From Cellulomonas chitinilytica (GTDB lineage Bacteria; Actinomycetota; Actinomycetes; Actinomycetales; Cellulomonadaceae), in NCBI RefSeq assembly GCF_016862675.1, contig NZ_BONK01000005.1:186001-250000 (forward strand): 64,000 nt of DNA, written 5' to 3'. Position numbers and translations under genes: made by a program. Each line of letters begins with the position of its first letter. Position 1 is the first letter of the stretch. Shown piece by piece: positions 27,099-36,009 of this stretch. Under the pieces are notes generated by a model that worked only from the letters and a program-made list of their open reading frames with translations, was not told the origin of the DNA and made no database searches.

Positions 27099-27986
27099 CT
27101 AGGCCGCCTCGTGCGCGAGCCGGGCGGGCGTGTCGTCGTCGAAGTCGGCGAAGAAGCCGGCCACCCGGTCGGTCAGCTCACCCATGCCGTCGCACGCGAA
27201 CAGGATCGGCTGGTAGTGGCTGATGTCGTACGCCAGCGTCGCCATCTGGTGGAAGTCCACCGGCCGGATCTCGGCCCCGCGGAACTCCTCGATCTCGCCG
27301 TACGACGAGAGCAGCCCGGCTCCGTACGCACGCAGCTCGCCGTCCTCGTGCATGACGCCGAACTCGATCGTGAACCAGAAGACGTCCGCCACGTACTGCA
27401 GGCCCTCCGGGGTCTCGCACCGCCGCGCGGCCTCCCCGGCACGGCGCTTGACCTGCGCGATCGCCGGGTTCGCGAGCAGGTTGCAGTGCCCGACGACCTC
27501 GTGGATGATGTCCGGCTCCGGCGTGTAGAGCGGCTGCGACGCGTGTCGCAGGTACTGCGTCGAGTGGAACACCCCGTCCGCGAGCGACCCGTAGAACACG
27601 TCCAGCGGCACGAGCCCGGCGGCCGGGTGCAGGCGGAAGCCGCTCAGCGGCCCCAGGCCCGCGCTCACCTCGTCGAGCTGCGGGACGTGGTCGGTGGGGA
27701 GGCCGAGCGCCTCCTTGCCCTCCAGGAAGCCGCGGATCGCGAGCCGCTCGTGCTTCGGCGCGAGCTCACGGCACACCGTCCGCCAGATCTCGTTCTCGGA
27801 GTCCGTGTACTCGACGCGCGGCACCGGCTCGCCGGGCTGCCACGCCAGCGCGGGGGCGGCGATCTCGACCCGACGGCGGCGGTACTCCTCGTCCTTCGCG
27901 CCCGGGTGGTCGTCCGCGAGGTGCACCGTGACGCTGCCGTCCTCGTCCGCGGTGACGGGGCTGTAGAGCTGTCCTTCGTCGAACAT
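27099..27986 (-). CDS. phhA: Phenylalanine 4-monooxygenase
   Basis: A 295-residue pterin-dependent aromatic amino acid hydroxylase that converts phenylalanine to tyrosine. Iron ligands are His162 and His167 in PDIIHEVVGHC and Glu208 in FWFTIEFG. Length matches the bacterial monomeric family, without the regulatory ACT domain. It is convergent with the monooxygenase, with 8 bases between stops. A small CGCCCG/CGGGCG hairpin (27999-28015) precedes it. The ATG at 27986 lacks a strong ribosome site. No pterin dehydratase is adjacent. Confidence 0.95.
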   Translation of the reverse strand: MFDEGQLYSPVTADEDGSVTVHLADDHPGAKDEEYRRRRVEIAAPALAWQPGEPVPRVEYTDSENEIWRTVCRELAPKHERLAIRGFLEGKEALGLPTDHVPQLDEVSAGLGPLSGFRLHPAAGLVPLDVFYGSLADGVFHSTQYLRHASQPLYTPEPDIIHEVVGHCNLLANPAIAQVKRRAGEAARRCETPEGLQYVADVFWFTIEFGVMHEDGELRAYGAGLLSSYGEIEEFRGAEIRPVDFHQMATLAYDISHYQPILFACDGMGELTDRVAGFFADFDDDTPARLAHEAA

Positions 27987-28056
27987 CGCACCGTTGTACG
28001 CCCGAAGTCCGGGCGACGCACCCGGACGAGGGGTCAGCCGGCTCCGCGTGCGGAGG

Positions 28057-28299
28057 TCACGGCCGGGTCGTGATCTCCACGATCCGCCACAGGGCCAGCG
28101 GGACGTAGACGAAGGCGAGGCAGAGCAGGACCGCCTCGACGACACGCCGTCTCGTCGTCACGGGAGGGCCGTCGTCGCCGTCCTGCTCGGGGTTCGTCAC
28201 CGCGTCGGGCTCCGGCCGGTCCGTCGTCTCCCGGACGGGCAGCTCGTCGGGTCGCGCCGGAGCGGCACGCTCAGGCGTCGCGGTGGTGGCGGGGTGCAT
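28057..28299 (-). CDS. Small single-pass membrane protein
   Basis: An 80-residue protein with a Pro/Glu/Asp-rich N-terminal 48 residues and one membrane helix (VVEAVLLCLAFVYVPLALW) ending in a short tail. ATG 28299 has AGGT nearby. It lies 70 bases upstream of phhA on the same strand, so it may be cotranscribed. No function is recognised. Confidence 0.55.
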   Translation of the reverse strand: MHPATTATPERAAPARPDELPVRETTDRPEPDAVTNPEQDGDDGPPVTTRRRVVEAVLLCLAFVYVPLALWRIVEITTRP

Positions 28300-28369
28300 C
28301 AGACCTGCTTTCGGGCACGCGCGTCGGACTCCTGGTGAAGCCCGGGCCGAAGGTACGTGCGCGATCCGT

Positions 28370-28419
28370 GCCGAACCGGTCGAAACGGTCACGATTCACT
28401 CGAAGTTGACCGGTTCGGC
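28370..28419. repeat. Perfect 12-bp inverted repeat
   Basis: GCCGAACCGGTC (28370-28381) and GACCGGTTCGGC (28408-28419) are perfect inverted copies separated by 26 bases. The spacing is too long for an ordinary terminator. The repeat lies in a 233-base non-coding gap at the boundary with a lower-GC gene. It may be a terminator, a two-site operator or the scar of an insertion. The rest of 28300-28532 shows no gene. Confidence 0.6.
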
Positions 28420-28532
28420 GTAGTCGGCCCGCGGGTGTGCCCAGAGCCACGGGAGCGCGTCAGTGAGCCTCTGTGCGGACAAGGCGGGAGGTTCCCCGTC
28501 CAGGCGCGTACCTTTTCGCCCCTGCCGAGCGG

Positions 28533-29921
28533 TCAGGTGACCTCCCTCGGAGTCGCTGCTCCAGGTTGCTTCTTGAGAAGTTCGGCGACCGCCAATGGCA
28601 CGCAGCCCACCGCAGCGGCTGCGAGGGCCGAGAGTCCCACCTTCTCGGCTGACTCGATCCCCACGGCGTACGCCAACACGGTAGGCACGACCGCAGTCAG
28701 GACAGCGCCGACGATGATCGCGATGAACCGGTTGAACTGGCTGACGATCCAGAAGCCGAGCAGCACGCTCAGCGTCAGGGCCACCGGTAGGGCCACAAAG
28801 CCGACGAGCATCTGTGCCGTCCAGGAGGTGACTTGGGCGTCCGTCCAAGCAGACCAGAGCGTCGCGAGCGGCCACTGCACCAACAGTGCCGTTCCAGTGA
28901 TGAGGACAACTGCGATCGATGCGCTGACGCAGTAGCGAACCGTCAGGTTTCTGACGCTTGCGATGTAGATCGGCCGGGTCTTCACGGACGGCATGAAGGT
29001 CCGCCCGGCATTGGCTGTGAGCAGTTCGTATGCCCTGGTCTCGCGGAACGCTTCCATGTTGAGGTCCCGATGGTCGAGCGATTCGGGAGTCAGGAAGAGG
29101 CGCTCGCTCGGAAGCACGATCTGTCCACTGATCTCCGGGTCGACGACGGTAATTCGTCGCATCCCCACAGTGAATGCGACGAAGCAGAACGCGGCGACAC
29201 CGAGCCCGCACACGAGCGTCACCTGGAGCAGCCTCAGCGGATCACCTTCCAAGATCGCGAGGCTCAAGAAGTACGAGCCGATCGCGAAGTACGTGGCAAC
29301 AAGCTGGGCCGAGACTTCGCTCGCCATGCGCACGGCGAAATATATTGTGCCCAAAATGCCCGAACGCATGGCTGCGGTGAATGTGGTGCCGCCCACCTTG
29401 GCGCTGCGGATCTGCGCCCAAGCGTCCGGCCAACTGTCAGCGTCAAATTTCTGGACGTACTGGCGCTTGAGGTTCTGTTCGACAACGAACTCTGTGGATT
29501 CACCCATCGTCGACACGAGCGCCTGACCTTCGGTGTCGAACTCGAGGCGAAGGCCTTCGACACAGCGCAGCAGGAACCGAAACATGTGCAACGGGAGAAG
29601 CGTTATTCCCTCGAAAGTCTGACGTCCCGCTACCGCTTGGGCTACGCGAGGCTTGCGAGCGATTCCGAGCAGAGCAACTTCCAAGAAGGTGAAGAAGATC
29701 ACGCCCAGCGCCACGATCAGAATCTGGTACCCAAGGCCCATTCCCTGCCGCAGTGCAATTGTGGCCGCGAGTGAAAGGCCGATGCGAACGGCGAACACCC
29801 AGCAGGTACGGATCGCCGGCGTTAATGCACCCAGTGCGAGTGCGGTCCCGATCGCCTGGGTGATGACTACCGACTTCGGAACGTCGACGACGCGAAAGTC
29901 GGGCCGTGGATATGCGGTCAC
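28533..29921 (-). CDS. Polytopic membrane protein, unknown, probably acquired
   Basis: A 462-residue protein. Membrane segments are near residues 20-90 (three), 190-255 (two) and 330-450 (about four). Two soluble stretches lie between them (RQTFEGITLLPL... and DPEISGQIVLPSERLFLTPESLDHRD). No transporter signature is visible. GTG 29921 follows GAGGTG. Codon third positions carry clearly more A and T than in neighbouring genes, and both flanks are non-coding, which suggests recent transfer. A defence or sensor role is possible, but nothing specific supports it. Confidence 0.72.
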   Translation of the reverse strand: MTAYPRPDFRVVDVPKSVVITQAIGTALALGALTPAIRTCWVFAVRIGLSLAATIALRQGMGLGYQILIVALGVIFFTFLEVALLGIARKPRVAQAVAGRQTFEGITLLPLHMFRFLLRCVEGLRLEFDTEGQALVSTMGESTEFVVEQNLKRQYVQKFDADSWPDAWAQIRSAKVGGTTFTAAMRSGILGTIYFAVRMASEVSAQLVATYFAIGSYFLSLAILEGDPLRLLQVTLVCGLGVAAFCFVAFTVGMRRITVVDPEISGQIVLPSERLFLTPESLDHRDLNMEAFRETRAYELLTANAGRTFMPSVKTRPIYIASVRNLTVRYCVSASIAVVLITGTALLVQWPLATLWSAWTDAQVTSWTAQMLVGFVALPVALTLSVLLGFWIVSQFNRFIAIIVGAVLTAVVPTVLAYAVGIESAEKVGLSALAAAAVGCVPLAVAELLKKQPGAATPREVT

Positions 29922-30385
29922 GGTTCACCTCTGCATCTCTTGCCCTTGCCTCATCCGGGGGCCCTGGTGCCCCGCGGGACGGGTCGGAGACCGCTCGGTG
30001 GCAAGGCGTTCGAGTTGACTTGCTCACTTCCAGCGGCGTCGCGTCCGTGCTCCACCGTCGTTCCGGCCGGTGAAGCAGGCCGCGTTCCGACGCTACGGCG
30101 CAGCGGCGCACGCCTGAAGGGCCGAAAGGGCACGATGGAGCCCCGGCGTCGCGTCGCAGGGGTGCACGGCGGAGAGCGGCGGAACGGTCGTGCTCGACCG
30201 GTCGGGGAGTGTGACCACGGAGCGTGCGACAGAACGTGCAGAGGCGCACCTGCAGGTGGCCTACAGGCCTCTCGCCGTGACCACGTGCACGCCGAGCGCT
30301 GGGTGACTCGTGCACCACGACGTCGGCGCCCCGCTGAGCCTCACGAGATCGCTGGCAGCACAATTCCGATCGTCCGGTGAGGTGC
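29922..30385. other. Non-coding gap
   Basis: About 460 bases between the unknown membrane protein and helR. ORFs here lack ribosome sites and coding character. No tRNA, strong hairpin or clear promoter is seen, apart from short GC-rich inverted repeats. Confidence 0.4.
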
Positions 30386-32467
30386 CTACCTGGCCGGCTC
30401 CTGCGCCGCCGCCCCTGGCGCTGACGATGCGTCGGGCGTCGTCCGGAGCTCGCTGGGGAGGGGGTCCTCGTGGAGGACGACCAGGTCGGAGACCGCGCGT
30501 GTGAGGACGACGTACAGGCGGTTCAGGCCTCGTGGCTCCTCCGCCACGATGCGCGCCGGCTCCAGGGCGACCACGGTGTCGAACTCCAGTCCTTTCACGA
30601 CCGTGGCGGGCACGAGGGTGAGGCGGTGGACCGTCACGTCCTCGGGGGCGCCCCACGCGAGCCCCGCCCGTGACAGGGCTTGCGCGGCGTCGTCCACGAG
30701 CGAGTCGGGCGCGACGAGCCCGACCGAGCCCTCCCGCGCGAGCGCGGCGCGGCACTCCTCGACGGCGGCCGCGACGAGGTCGGCGACGCGACGTACCCGC
30801 AGCGAGCCGTCGTGGCGCAGCGACGTGGCGACGGGGACGTCGAGGTCGAGCGTGGGGACGAGCTGGTTCGCGAAGTCCATCAGGACGGACGGGACGCGGA
30901 ACCCGGTCGTCAGGGGAACCACCGCCGCGTCGGGTCGGCCGAGGTGGGTGGCCGTCTCGGCCCAGCTGCGGGTGGCCCACGGAGTCGTGCCCTGCGCGAG
31001 GTCGCCCAGCACGGTCAGCGATCCGTGCGTGCTGCGCCGCGCGAGCGCCCGGCACTGCATCGGCGACAGGTCCTGAGCCTCGTCCACGACGATGTGGGTG
31101 TAGCGCCGTGGCCGGTCGATGAGCCCCGCCACCTCGTCCAGCAGGTACGCGTCACTCGTGCTCCAGCGAGCGGCACGGTACGAGCGCGCCCGCTGCGGCC
31201 GGTGCAGCAGGTCCTGCTCCGCTTCGGTCAGGATCCCGTCGGCCGACTCGGCGAGCAGCGCACGGTCGGACAGGAGCCGGTGCACGAGCTCCTCGGGAGT
31301 GACCGCCGGCCAGACGGCGTCGAGGAATCGCGTCACCGGTCGGCTTCGGCTCGTCGAGCGGAACCAGGACTCGCTGGGGGCGTCCGCGTGACGCAGCTCG
31401 ATCTGCCGCTGCAGCCGGCTCACGACTCGCGCGCGGAGCCGGTCGCGACCCGTGGCGTACGTGGGCGACGACTGCGTCACCTCGTCGACCACACGATCCA
31501 GAGCGTCCGGGCCGAGGGTGAAACGGGAGGAGCCGTGCGTGACGGTCACCGGCGCCTGAGCCGGGACGACCTGGCGCCAGAGCGCGCGGTGCAGGAGGGC
31601 AGCCATGCGGACGTCGTGCTTCAGCACGTCGACGGCCGGCTCGTCGATGTGCCGTGCGTCGACCGGGTACAGCTCACCGATGCTGATCTGCTCGACGTCG
31701 AGCTCGCCGAGCGCCGGCAGGACGCTGCTCACGAACTGGATGAGGGCGCGGTTCGGCCCGACGACGAGGACGCCACCGCGCTCGAGCCGGTGCCGGTGCG
31801 TGAAGAGCAGGTAGGCCGCGCGGTGCAGGCCGACCGCGGTCTTGCCGGTCCCAGGCCCCCCTTGCACGCACAACGAGACCGAGAGGTCGGCGCGCACGAG
31901 CTCGTCCTGCTCGGGCTGGATCGTCGCGACGATGTCCCGCATCGGGCCGACGCGAGGGCGCTCGATCTCGTCCGTGAGGATGCGGCTCGATGCGCCGGCC
32001 TCCTGCCCGCGGTCGAGGTGGTCGTCCTCGAAGCTCGTCAGCTCTCCGCCGGACGAGCCGAACCGGCGCCGGACCGCGACGCCGAGAGGTTCCCGGGTGC
32101 TCGCGCGGTAGAACGCCCTCGACACGGGTGCCCGCCAGTCGAGCACCAGCGGGTGGCTCGCGTCGTCGGTGACGTGCCGACGACCGATGTAGTACCGGGT
32201 GGAGCCGTCGTCCGACGCGTCCGTGAGATCGAGCCGGCCGAAGAAGAGCGGGGTGTCGGCCTGGTCCGACAGCTGCGCGACGCGCCGGGTCAGCGTGAAA
32301 CCGAGCCGCTCGGCCGCGTAGGCGTCGCCCCCGACTCCGGCGCCCACGTCCAGCAGCTTCTCGGCCTGTTCGCGCATGCGCCGCAGGGCATCCCGTGCTT
32401 CCGCCAGGTACTGCCGCTCGGAGTCGAGCTCGCCGCGGAGAGCCGTCGGCGGTTCAGGTCGTGTCAT
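30386..32467 (-). CDS. helR: RNA polymerase recycling ATPase HelR (HelD family)
   Basis: A 693-residue UvrD-like superfamily 1 NTPase. An N-terminal antiparallel coiled coil (LDSERQYLAEARDALRRMREQAEKL) precedes Walker A VQGGPGTGKTAVGLHR, Walker B VVDEAQDLSPMQ and the late helicase motif LNRLYVVLTRAVSDLVV. HelD proteins push their arms into RNA polymerase to free it from DNA. The HelR group also displaces rifamycins in Streptomyces. ATG 32467 follows GAGGA. The 19-bp rifamycin-associated element seen upstream of some helR genes is not present, so drug induction is unproven. Confidence 0.85.
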   Translation of the reverse strand: MTRPEPPTALRGELDSERQYLAEARDALRRMREQAEKLLDVGAGVGGDAYAAERLGFTLTRRVAQLSDQADTPLFFGRLDLTDASDDGSTRYYIGRRHVTDDASHPLVLDWRAPVSRAFYRASTREPLGVAVRRRFGSSGGELTSFEDDHLDRGQEAGASSRILTDEIERPRVGPMRDIVATIQPEQDELVRADLSVSLCVQGGPGTGKTAVGLHRAAYLLFTHRHRLERGGVLVVGPNRALIQFVSSVLPALGELDVEQISIGELYPVDARHIDEPAVDVLKHDVRMAALLHRALWRQVVPAQAPVTVTHGSSRFTLGPDALDRVVDEVTQSSPTYATGRDRLRARVVSRLQRQIELRHADAPSESWFRSTSRSRPVTRFLDAVWPAVTPEELVHRLLSDRALLAESADGILTEAEQDLLHRPQRARSYRAARWSTSDAYLLDEVAGLIDRPRRYTHIVVDEAQDLSPMQCRALARRSTHGSLTVLGDLAQGTTPWATRSWAETATHLGRPDAAVVPLTTGFRVPSVLMDFANQLVPTLDLDVPVATSLRHDGSLRVRRVADLVAAAVEECRAALAREGSVGLVAPDSLVDDAAQALSRAGLAWGAPEDVTVHRLTLVPATVVKGLEFDTVVALEPARIVAEEPRGLNRLYVVLTRAVSDLVVLHEDPLPSELRTTPDASSAPGAAAQEPAR

Positions 32468-32595
32468 GCCGTCCTCTGGTGTCCACGCCGCGGCGCGGTC
32501 GTCACCGGCCCGCCGAAGGCGCCGGCGCGCGCCGCCTCGGTTCGCCCCCGACACTCGGGGCCGAAAGTCTACCGAGGCACTCGTCGTGCCACGCC

Positions 32596-33849
32596 TCACG
32601 CCGTCGACGGCTGTGCGTCCCACGCGAGCGGCAGGTGGTCCGGACCGTAGAGCCCGGCCGCGGGGCGCCACACCGGCTCGCCGTCGATCCGCAGCCCCGG
32701 CATCCGCGCGGCCATGATCGCGAACGCCTCGCGCATCTGGATGCGCGCCAGCCACGACCCGAGGCAGTGGTGCGGGCCACCGCCGAAGGTGAGCTGCGCC
32801 GCCCGGGGAACCGTGATGTCGAGCCCGACCGGCTGGAAGACCCGCGGATCCCTGTTGGCGGCCGCGACGACGACGAAGAAGAAGGTGCCGGCCGGCAGCA
32901 CGGTGCCGTTGACCTCGATGTCCTCCTTGGTGATGCGGCTGATCGCAGGCATCGTCGGGACCAGGCGCATCACCTCCTCGACGGCGTTCGAGGCCAGCTC
33001 CGGAGAGCGCCGCAGCAGGTCCCACGTCTCGGGGTTCTCGGCGAAGAGCACCATGGCCCGGGCGATCTGGTTGCGGGTCGTGGTGGTCGCGGCGAAGAGC
33101 AGCTCGACGACCAGGTCGCGCGCCTCCTCGGCGGAGAGCCGGTCGCCGACGTCGCCGGCCTGCAGCAGGGCGCTGACGAGGTCGTCGCCGGGCTCGCGGC
33201 GCCGGATCGCGACGAGCTCGTCGACACCCTCACGCAGGCCGGCGAGCGCGGCCTCGATCCTCGGCAGGAAGGCCGGGACGCCGAGCGTGAAGATGTGCCC
33301 GAGATCGCGGGCCCAGCCGGCCAGCGAGGGCCGCACGCTGTCCGGGACGTCGAGGACCTCGCACACGGCCTGCAGGGGATAGGGGTCGCCGAACGCGGGG
33401 AGGAAGTCGCACCGGCCGTCGTCCGCCACGGCGTCGAGCAGCTCGTGCGCGCGACGTCGGAAGGCCGGGACCATCTCCTCCACCCGGCGCGAGTTGAAGA
33501 CGCCGGTCACGAGCCGCCGCAGCCTGGTGTGGTCGGGGGCTTCCATGTTGTTGAGCAGGGTGTCCAGCCACCAGCGTGCCGCCGGACCGTCCGTGACGCC
33601 CTGCCGCCCCAGGATCTCCGGGCTTCCGGGCCGAACCCGGCGGTCGCGCAGCAGGGCCGCGGCCTCGGCGTGCCGGAGCACCGCCGGCCCGAGCGGGGTC
33701 TGGGCGTACCAGCTCGCCTCCTGCGCCTCGGCGACCAGCGGCGAGTCGGCCCGGAACGACGGGTCGAGGATGTTGACGAACGGGACCTCGTCCGCCGGGG
33801 TGAGCGGCGCACGCTCCTCGAGAGTCTCTGCACGTGCGGGCGATGACAT
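32596..33849 (-). CDS. Cytochrome P450 of the biosynthetic operon
   Basis: A 417-residue soluble P450. It has the heme-thiolate motif FGGGPHHCLGSWLAR, ExxR in EEVMRLVP, and an I-helix reading LLFAATTTTRNQ. In most P450s the I-helix reads AGxDTT; here Gly and the acidic residue are replaced by Ala and Thr, which may change oxygen activation or protonation. ATG 33849 follows GGGAG. A 113-base gap with a hairpin (33933-33949) separates it from the methyltransferase, so it may have its own promoter. It is probably the tailoring oxygenase of the acyl product. Confidence 0.92.
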   Translation of the reverse strand: MSSPARAETLEERAPLTPADEVPFVNILDPSFRADSPLVAEAQEASWYAQTPLGPAVLRHAEAAALLRDRRVRPGSPEILGRQGVTDGPAARWWLDTLLNNMEAPDHTRLRRLVTGVFNSRRVEEMVPAFRRRAHELLDAVADDGRCDFLPAFGDPYPLQAVCEVLDVPDSVRPSLAGWARDLGHIFTLGVPAFLPRIEAALAGLREGVDELVAIRRREPGDDLVSALLQAGDVGDRLSAEEARDLVVELLFAATTTTRNQIARAMVLFAENPETWDLLRRSPELASNAVEEVMRLVPTMPAISRITKEDIEVNGTVLPAGTFFFVVVAAANRDPRVFQPVGLDITVPRAAQLTFGGGPHHCLGSWLARIQMREAFAIMAARMPGLRIDGEPVWRPAAGLYGPDHLPLAWDAQPSTA

Positions 33850-33932
33850 TCGGTTCTCCCGTCCTGCGGCCACGATGAGGCGACGAGCCGCCCCGGTCGT
33901 GGGTGACCGGAGCAGTGCTGCACCTGGAGGAG

Positions 33933-33949
33933 GGGGCGCCGGGCGCCCC
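33933..33949. terminator. Short GC hairpin between methyltransferase and P450
   Basis: GGGGCGC (33933-33939) pairs with GCGCCCC (33943-33949) over a three-base loop, 14 bases beyond the methyltransferase stop. No T-run follows. It may reduce read-through into the P450 gene. Confidence 0.4.
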
Positions 33950-33962
33950 TGATACACGCGGC

Positions 33963-35123
33963 TCAGGACGGCCGCTGCGCGACGATGCCGCCGTAAGGCC
34001 ACGTCTCACGCAGCGTCGGGTCGGGGAAGACCCGGAAGTCCGGGAAGCCGGCGTCCACGAGCGAGAGCGACCACTCCTCGACGGACAGGTAGCCGACGTT
34101 CACGCGGCGCGGCGGGTCCAGCTCGGCCCGGTGGTAGCTGTGCAGGGAGGTCTGGAGGAGCTCGCAGGGGAAGAACAGCCCAGGGCGGTGCCGGTTCCCC
34201 AGCGTGAACACGAGCCATCCGCCCGGCTTGAGGATCCGGTGGCAGGAGCGCAGGACGTCGTGGAGCCGCTCGACGTCGTGCAGGACGCTCTCGAAGACGA
34301 TGAGGTCCGTGGACCCGGTCTGCAGGTACGGCAGGTCGTCGTACTCGTCCAGCTGGTCCAGGTCGACGCGGTCGAAGCTCGTCACGGAGAGCAGCTCGGG
34401 CGCCTCGCGCCTCAGCAGGTCCTCGGCCTGACGCATGAGGGGCCGGCTGATGTCGGTGAAACCGTAGAGGCTCAGGTGCTGGGCGGCGCGCTCGCGGAAC
34501 CCGTCGATCCGCAGGGCGTACCGCAGGGTGGCGCCGAGCCCGGCGCCCCCCTCGAAGACGACGGTGGGTTCGCCTCTGCGGAGGCGTCGGTCGAGCGTCC
34601 GCGCGACGAGGGTGTTGCACGCCTGCTTCGGGGGTGCGTCCAGCATGAGGTAGCTCCACAGGCGCCAGGTCTGCGCCTCGCCGAGGCTCTCCTCCATCAG
34701 CGCGAGGCCGTCCTTGCCCTGCAGGATCCCGCCGGCGACGCTCTCGATGCTCTTCATGGCCTCCAGCGTGGGGCTGTCGGCCGGTCCGCCGAAGTAGTCC
34801 TCCTCGGACGTGCCCGCCCGTTCGACGAGCGCGGGCGTCGGCCGGTAGAGGTCGCCCGCGCGCACGAGGTCGCCTCGGTCGTCCAGGTACTCGATCAGCC
34901 GCTTGCGGAAGAAGAACGGCTGCCGCTCTGCCGGGCTGCGAGGTGGTGCCGCCTGCGGGTCGTGCCGTGCCTCGCCGTCGGCGAACACGTGCTCCATCGC
35001 GATCCGGGAGAGCACCAGGGCGGCCTCGTGCCGCAGCGTCTCGATGTGCCGGGTGTACTCCGGGGAGTAGACGTCGTCCATCTCGATGAGGTCGAGGTCC
35101 GAGGCGGTCGTGAGGTCGTCCAT
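33963..35123 (-). CDS. SAM-dependent class I methyltransferase
   Basis: A 386-residue protein. The first 150 residues are a helical N-terminal domain. The Rossmann fold follows, with motif I VVFEGGAGLGATLRY, motif II-like LYGFTDIS, and motif IV TDLIVFESVLHDV, then ILKPGGWLVFTLG. The length and N-terminal domain resemble methyltransferases of polyketide and nonribosomal pathways. Its ATG shares one base with the hydrolase stop (TGATG), so translation is coupled. Substrate is probably the carrier-bound or released acyl compound. C- or O-methylation cannot be distinguished. Confidence 0.85.
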   Translation of the reverse strand: MDDLTTASDLDLIEMDDVYSPEYTRHIETLRHEAALVLSRIAMEHVFADGEARHDPQAAPPRSPAERQPFFFRKRLIEYLDDRGDLVRAGDLYRPTPALVERAGTSEEDYFGGPADSPTLEAMKSIESVAGGILQGKDGLALMEESLGEAQTWRLWSYLMLDAPPKQACNTLVARTLDRRLRRGEPTVVFEGGAGLGATLRYALRIDGFRERAAQHLSLYGFTDISRPLMRQAEDLLRREAPELLSVTSFDRVDLDQLDEYDDLPYLQTGSTDLIVFESVLHDVERLHDVLRSCHRILKPGGWLVFTLGNRHRPGLFFPCELLQTSLHSYHRAELDPPRRVNVGYLSVEEWSLSLVDAGFPDFRVFPDPTLRETWPYGGIVAQRPS

Positions 35124-36007
35124 CACCGGTCTCCGGGGTCGTCGGTCGTGCGTGCCGTGCGGACGAACTGCGCCGCGGCTCGCACGATCGCCTGCGGTCG
35201 GAACACCCACCGGAAGTGGTGGGTCGTGGTGAGCCCCAGGTCCGAGGGCGGGATCTCGAGCCATGTCACCGGGGCGGTCCGGAGCTTGTCGGCCAGGTGC
35301 CGCATGGCGGGTGCCGGGACGTACTTGTCCCCGGGGAACGCCACGAACATCGCCGGGACCGCGGACTGCGCGAGCGCCTTCTCGTAGTCCACGGTGCTGC
35401 GACGGACGCGGTAGCGGCCCGTCATGGACTCGACGCCCCAGTCCCGGACGACGCCCCGGGCCTCCCGGCCGGCGAACGGGAACCAGGCGGGGAGGTACCC
35501 CCACAGCACCGTCGTCGCGAAGAGCAGCTGCAGGCCCAGGAAGCGCCCGACGGACCGTGCTCCCGCCTTGCGGTACCAGGCCGAGCCGCTGGCGACGAGG
35601 ACCACCTGGCTCACCCGGGTGGAGGTGGCCGCGAACAGCAGGCCGAGCTGGCCGCCGAGGCTGTGCCCCAGCACGATCACCTGGTCGACGCCGAAGCGTC
35701 GGCACACGGCGTCCGTGATGGCCGGGAGCTCCAGCTCGAGCAGCTCCGCGTACCCGAAGGACACCCGCCGCCCGGCCCGGACCGAGCTCCCCCCGGTCCC
35801 GCGCAGGTCGGCCAGCACCGCGTTGAACCCCGCCTCGGCGAGCACGTCGGCCAGCAGCTCGTAGTAGCCGGCCCTGACGCCCATCGCGGGCAGGCACAGC
35901 ACCACGGGGTCCGACGGACCGCCGCTCGGGAACACGGTCAGCTCCGTCGTGCTGCCGTCCGCGAAGACGACCTCCAGCGACTGGGTCGCCGATGCATCCT
36001 GGGTCAT
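35123..36007 (-). CDS. Alpha/beta hydrolase
   Basis: A 294-residue alpha/beta hydrolase. The nucleophile is Ser116 in VLGHSLGGQ, and the catalytic His is probably in TTTHHFRW near the C-terminus. A hydrophobic lid (QLLFATTVLWGYLPAWFPF) suggests a lipid-like substrate. Within the operon it is the only candidate for releasing the acyl chain from the carrier protein or for forming a lactone or ester. It starts 2 bases after the upstream dehydrogenase stop. ATG 36007 was chosen over an in-frame GTG at 36013. Confidence 0.85.
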   Translation of the reverse strand: MTQDASATQSLEVVFADGSTTELTVFPSGGPSDPVVLCLPAMGVRAGYYELLADVLAEAGFNAVLADLRGTGGSSVRAGRRVSFGYAELLELELPAITDAVCRRFGVDQVIVLGHSLGGQLGLLFAATSTRVSQVVLVASGSAWYRKAGARSVGRFLGLQLLFATTVLWGYLPAWFPFAGREARGVVRDWGVESMTGRYRVRRSTVDYEKALAQSAVPAMFVAFPGDKYVPAPAMRHLADKLRTAPVTWLEIPPSDLGLTTTHHFRWVFRPQAIVRAAAQFVRTARTTDDPGDR

Positions 36008-36009
36008 GC

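Noticed and set aside
32468..32595. Rifamycin-associated element upstream of helR
   Set aside because: The 19-bp GGGGCTTGCGGCAAGCCCC is not found. A nearby inverted repeat around GCCCC-cgacactc-GGGGC is different in sequence.
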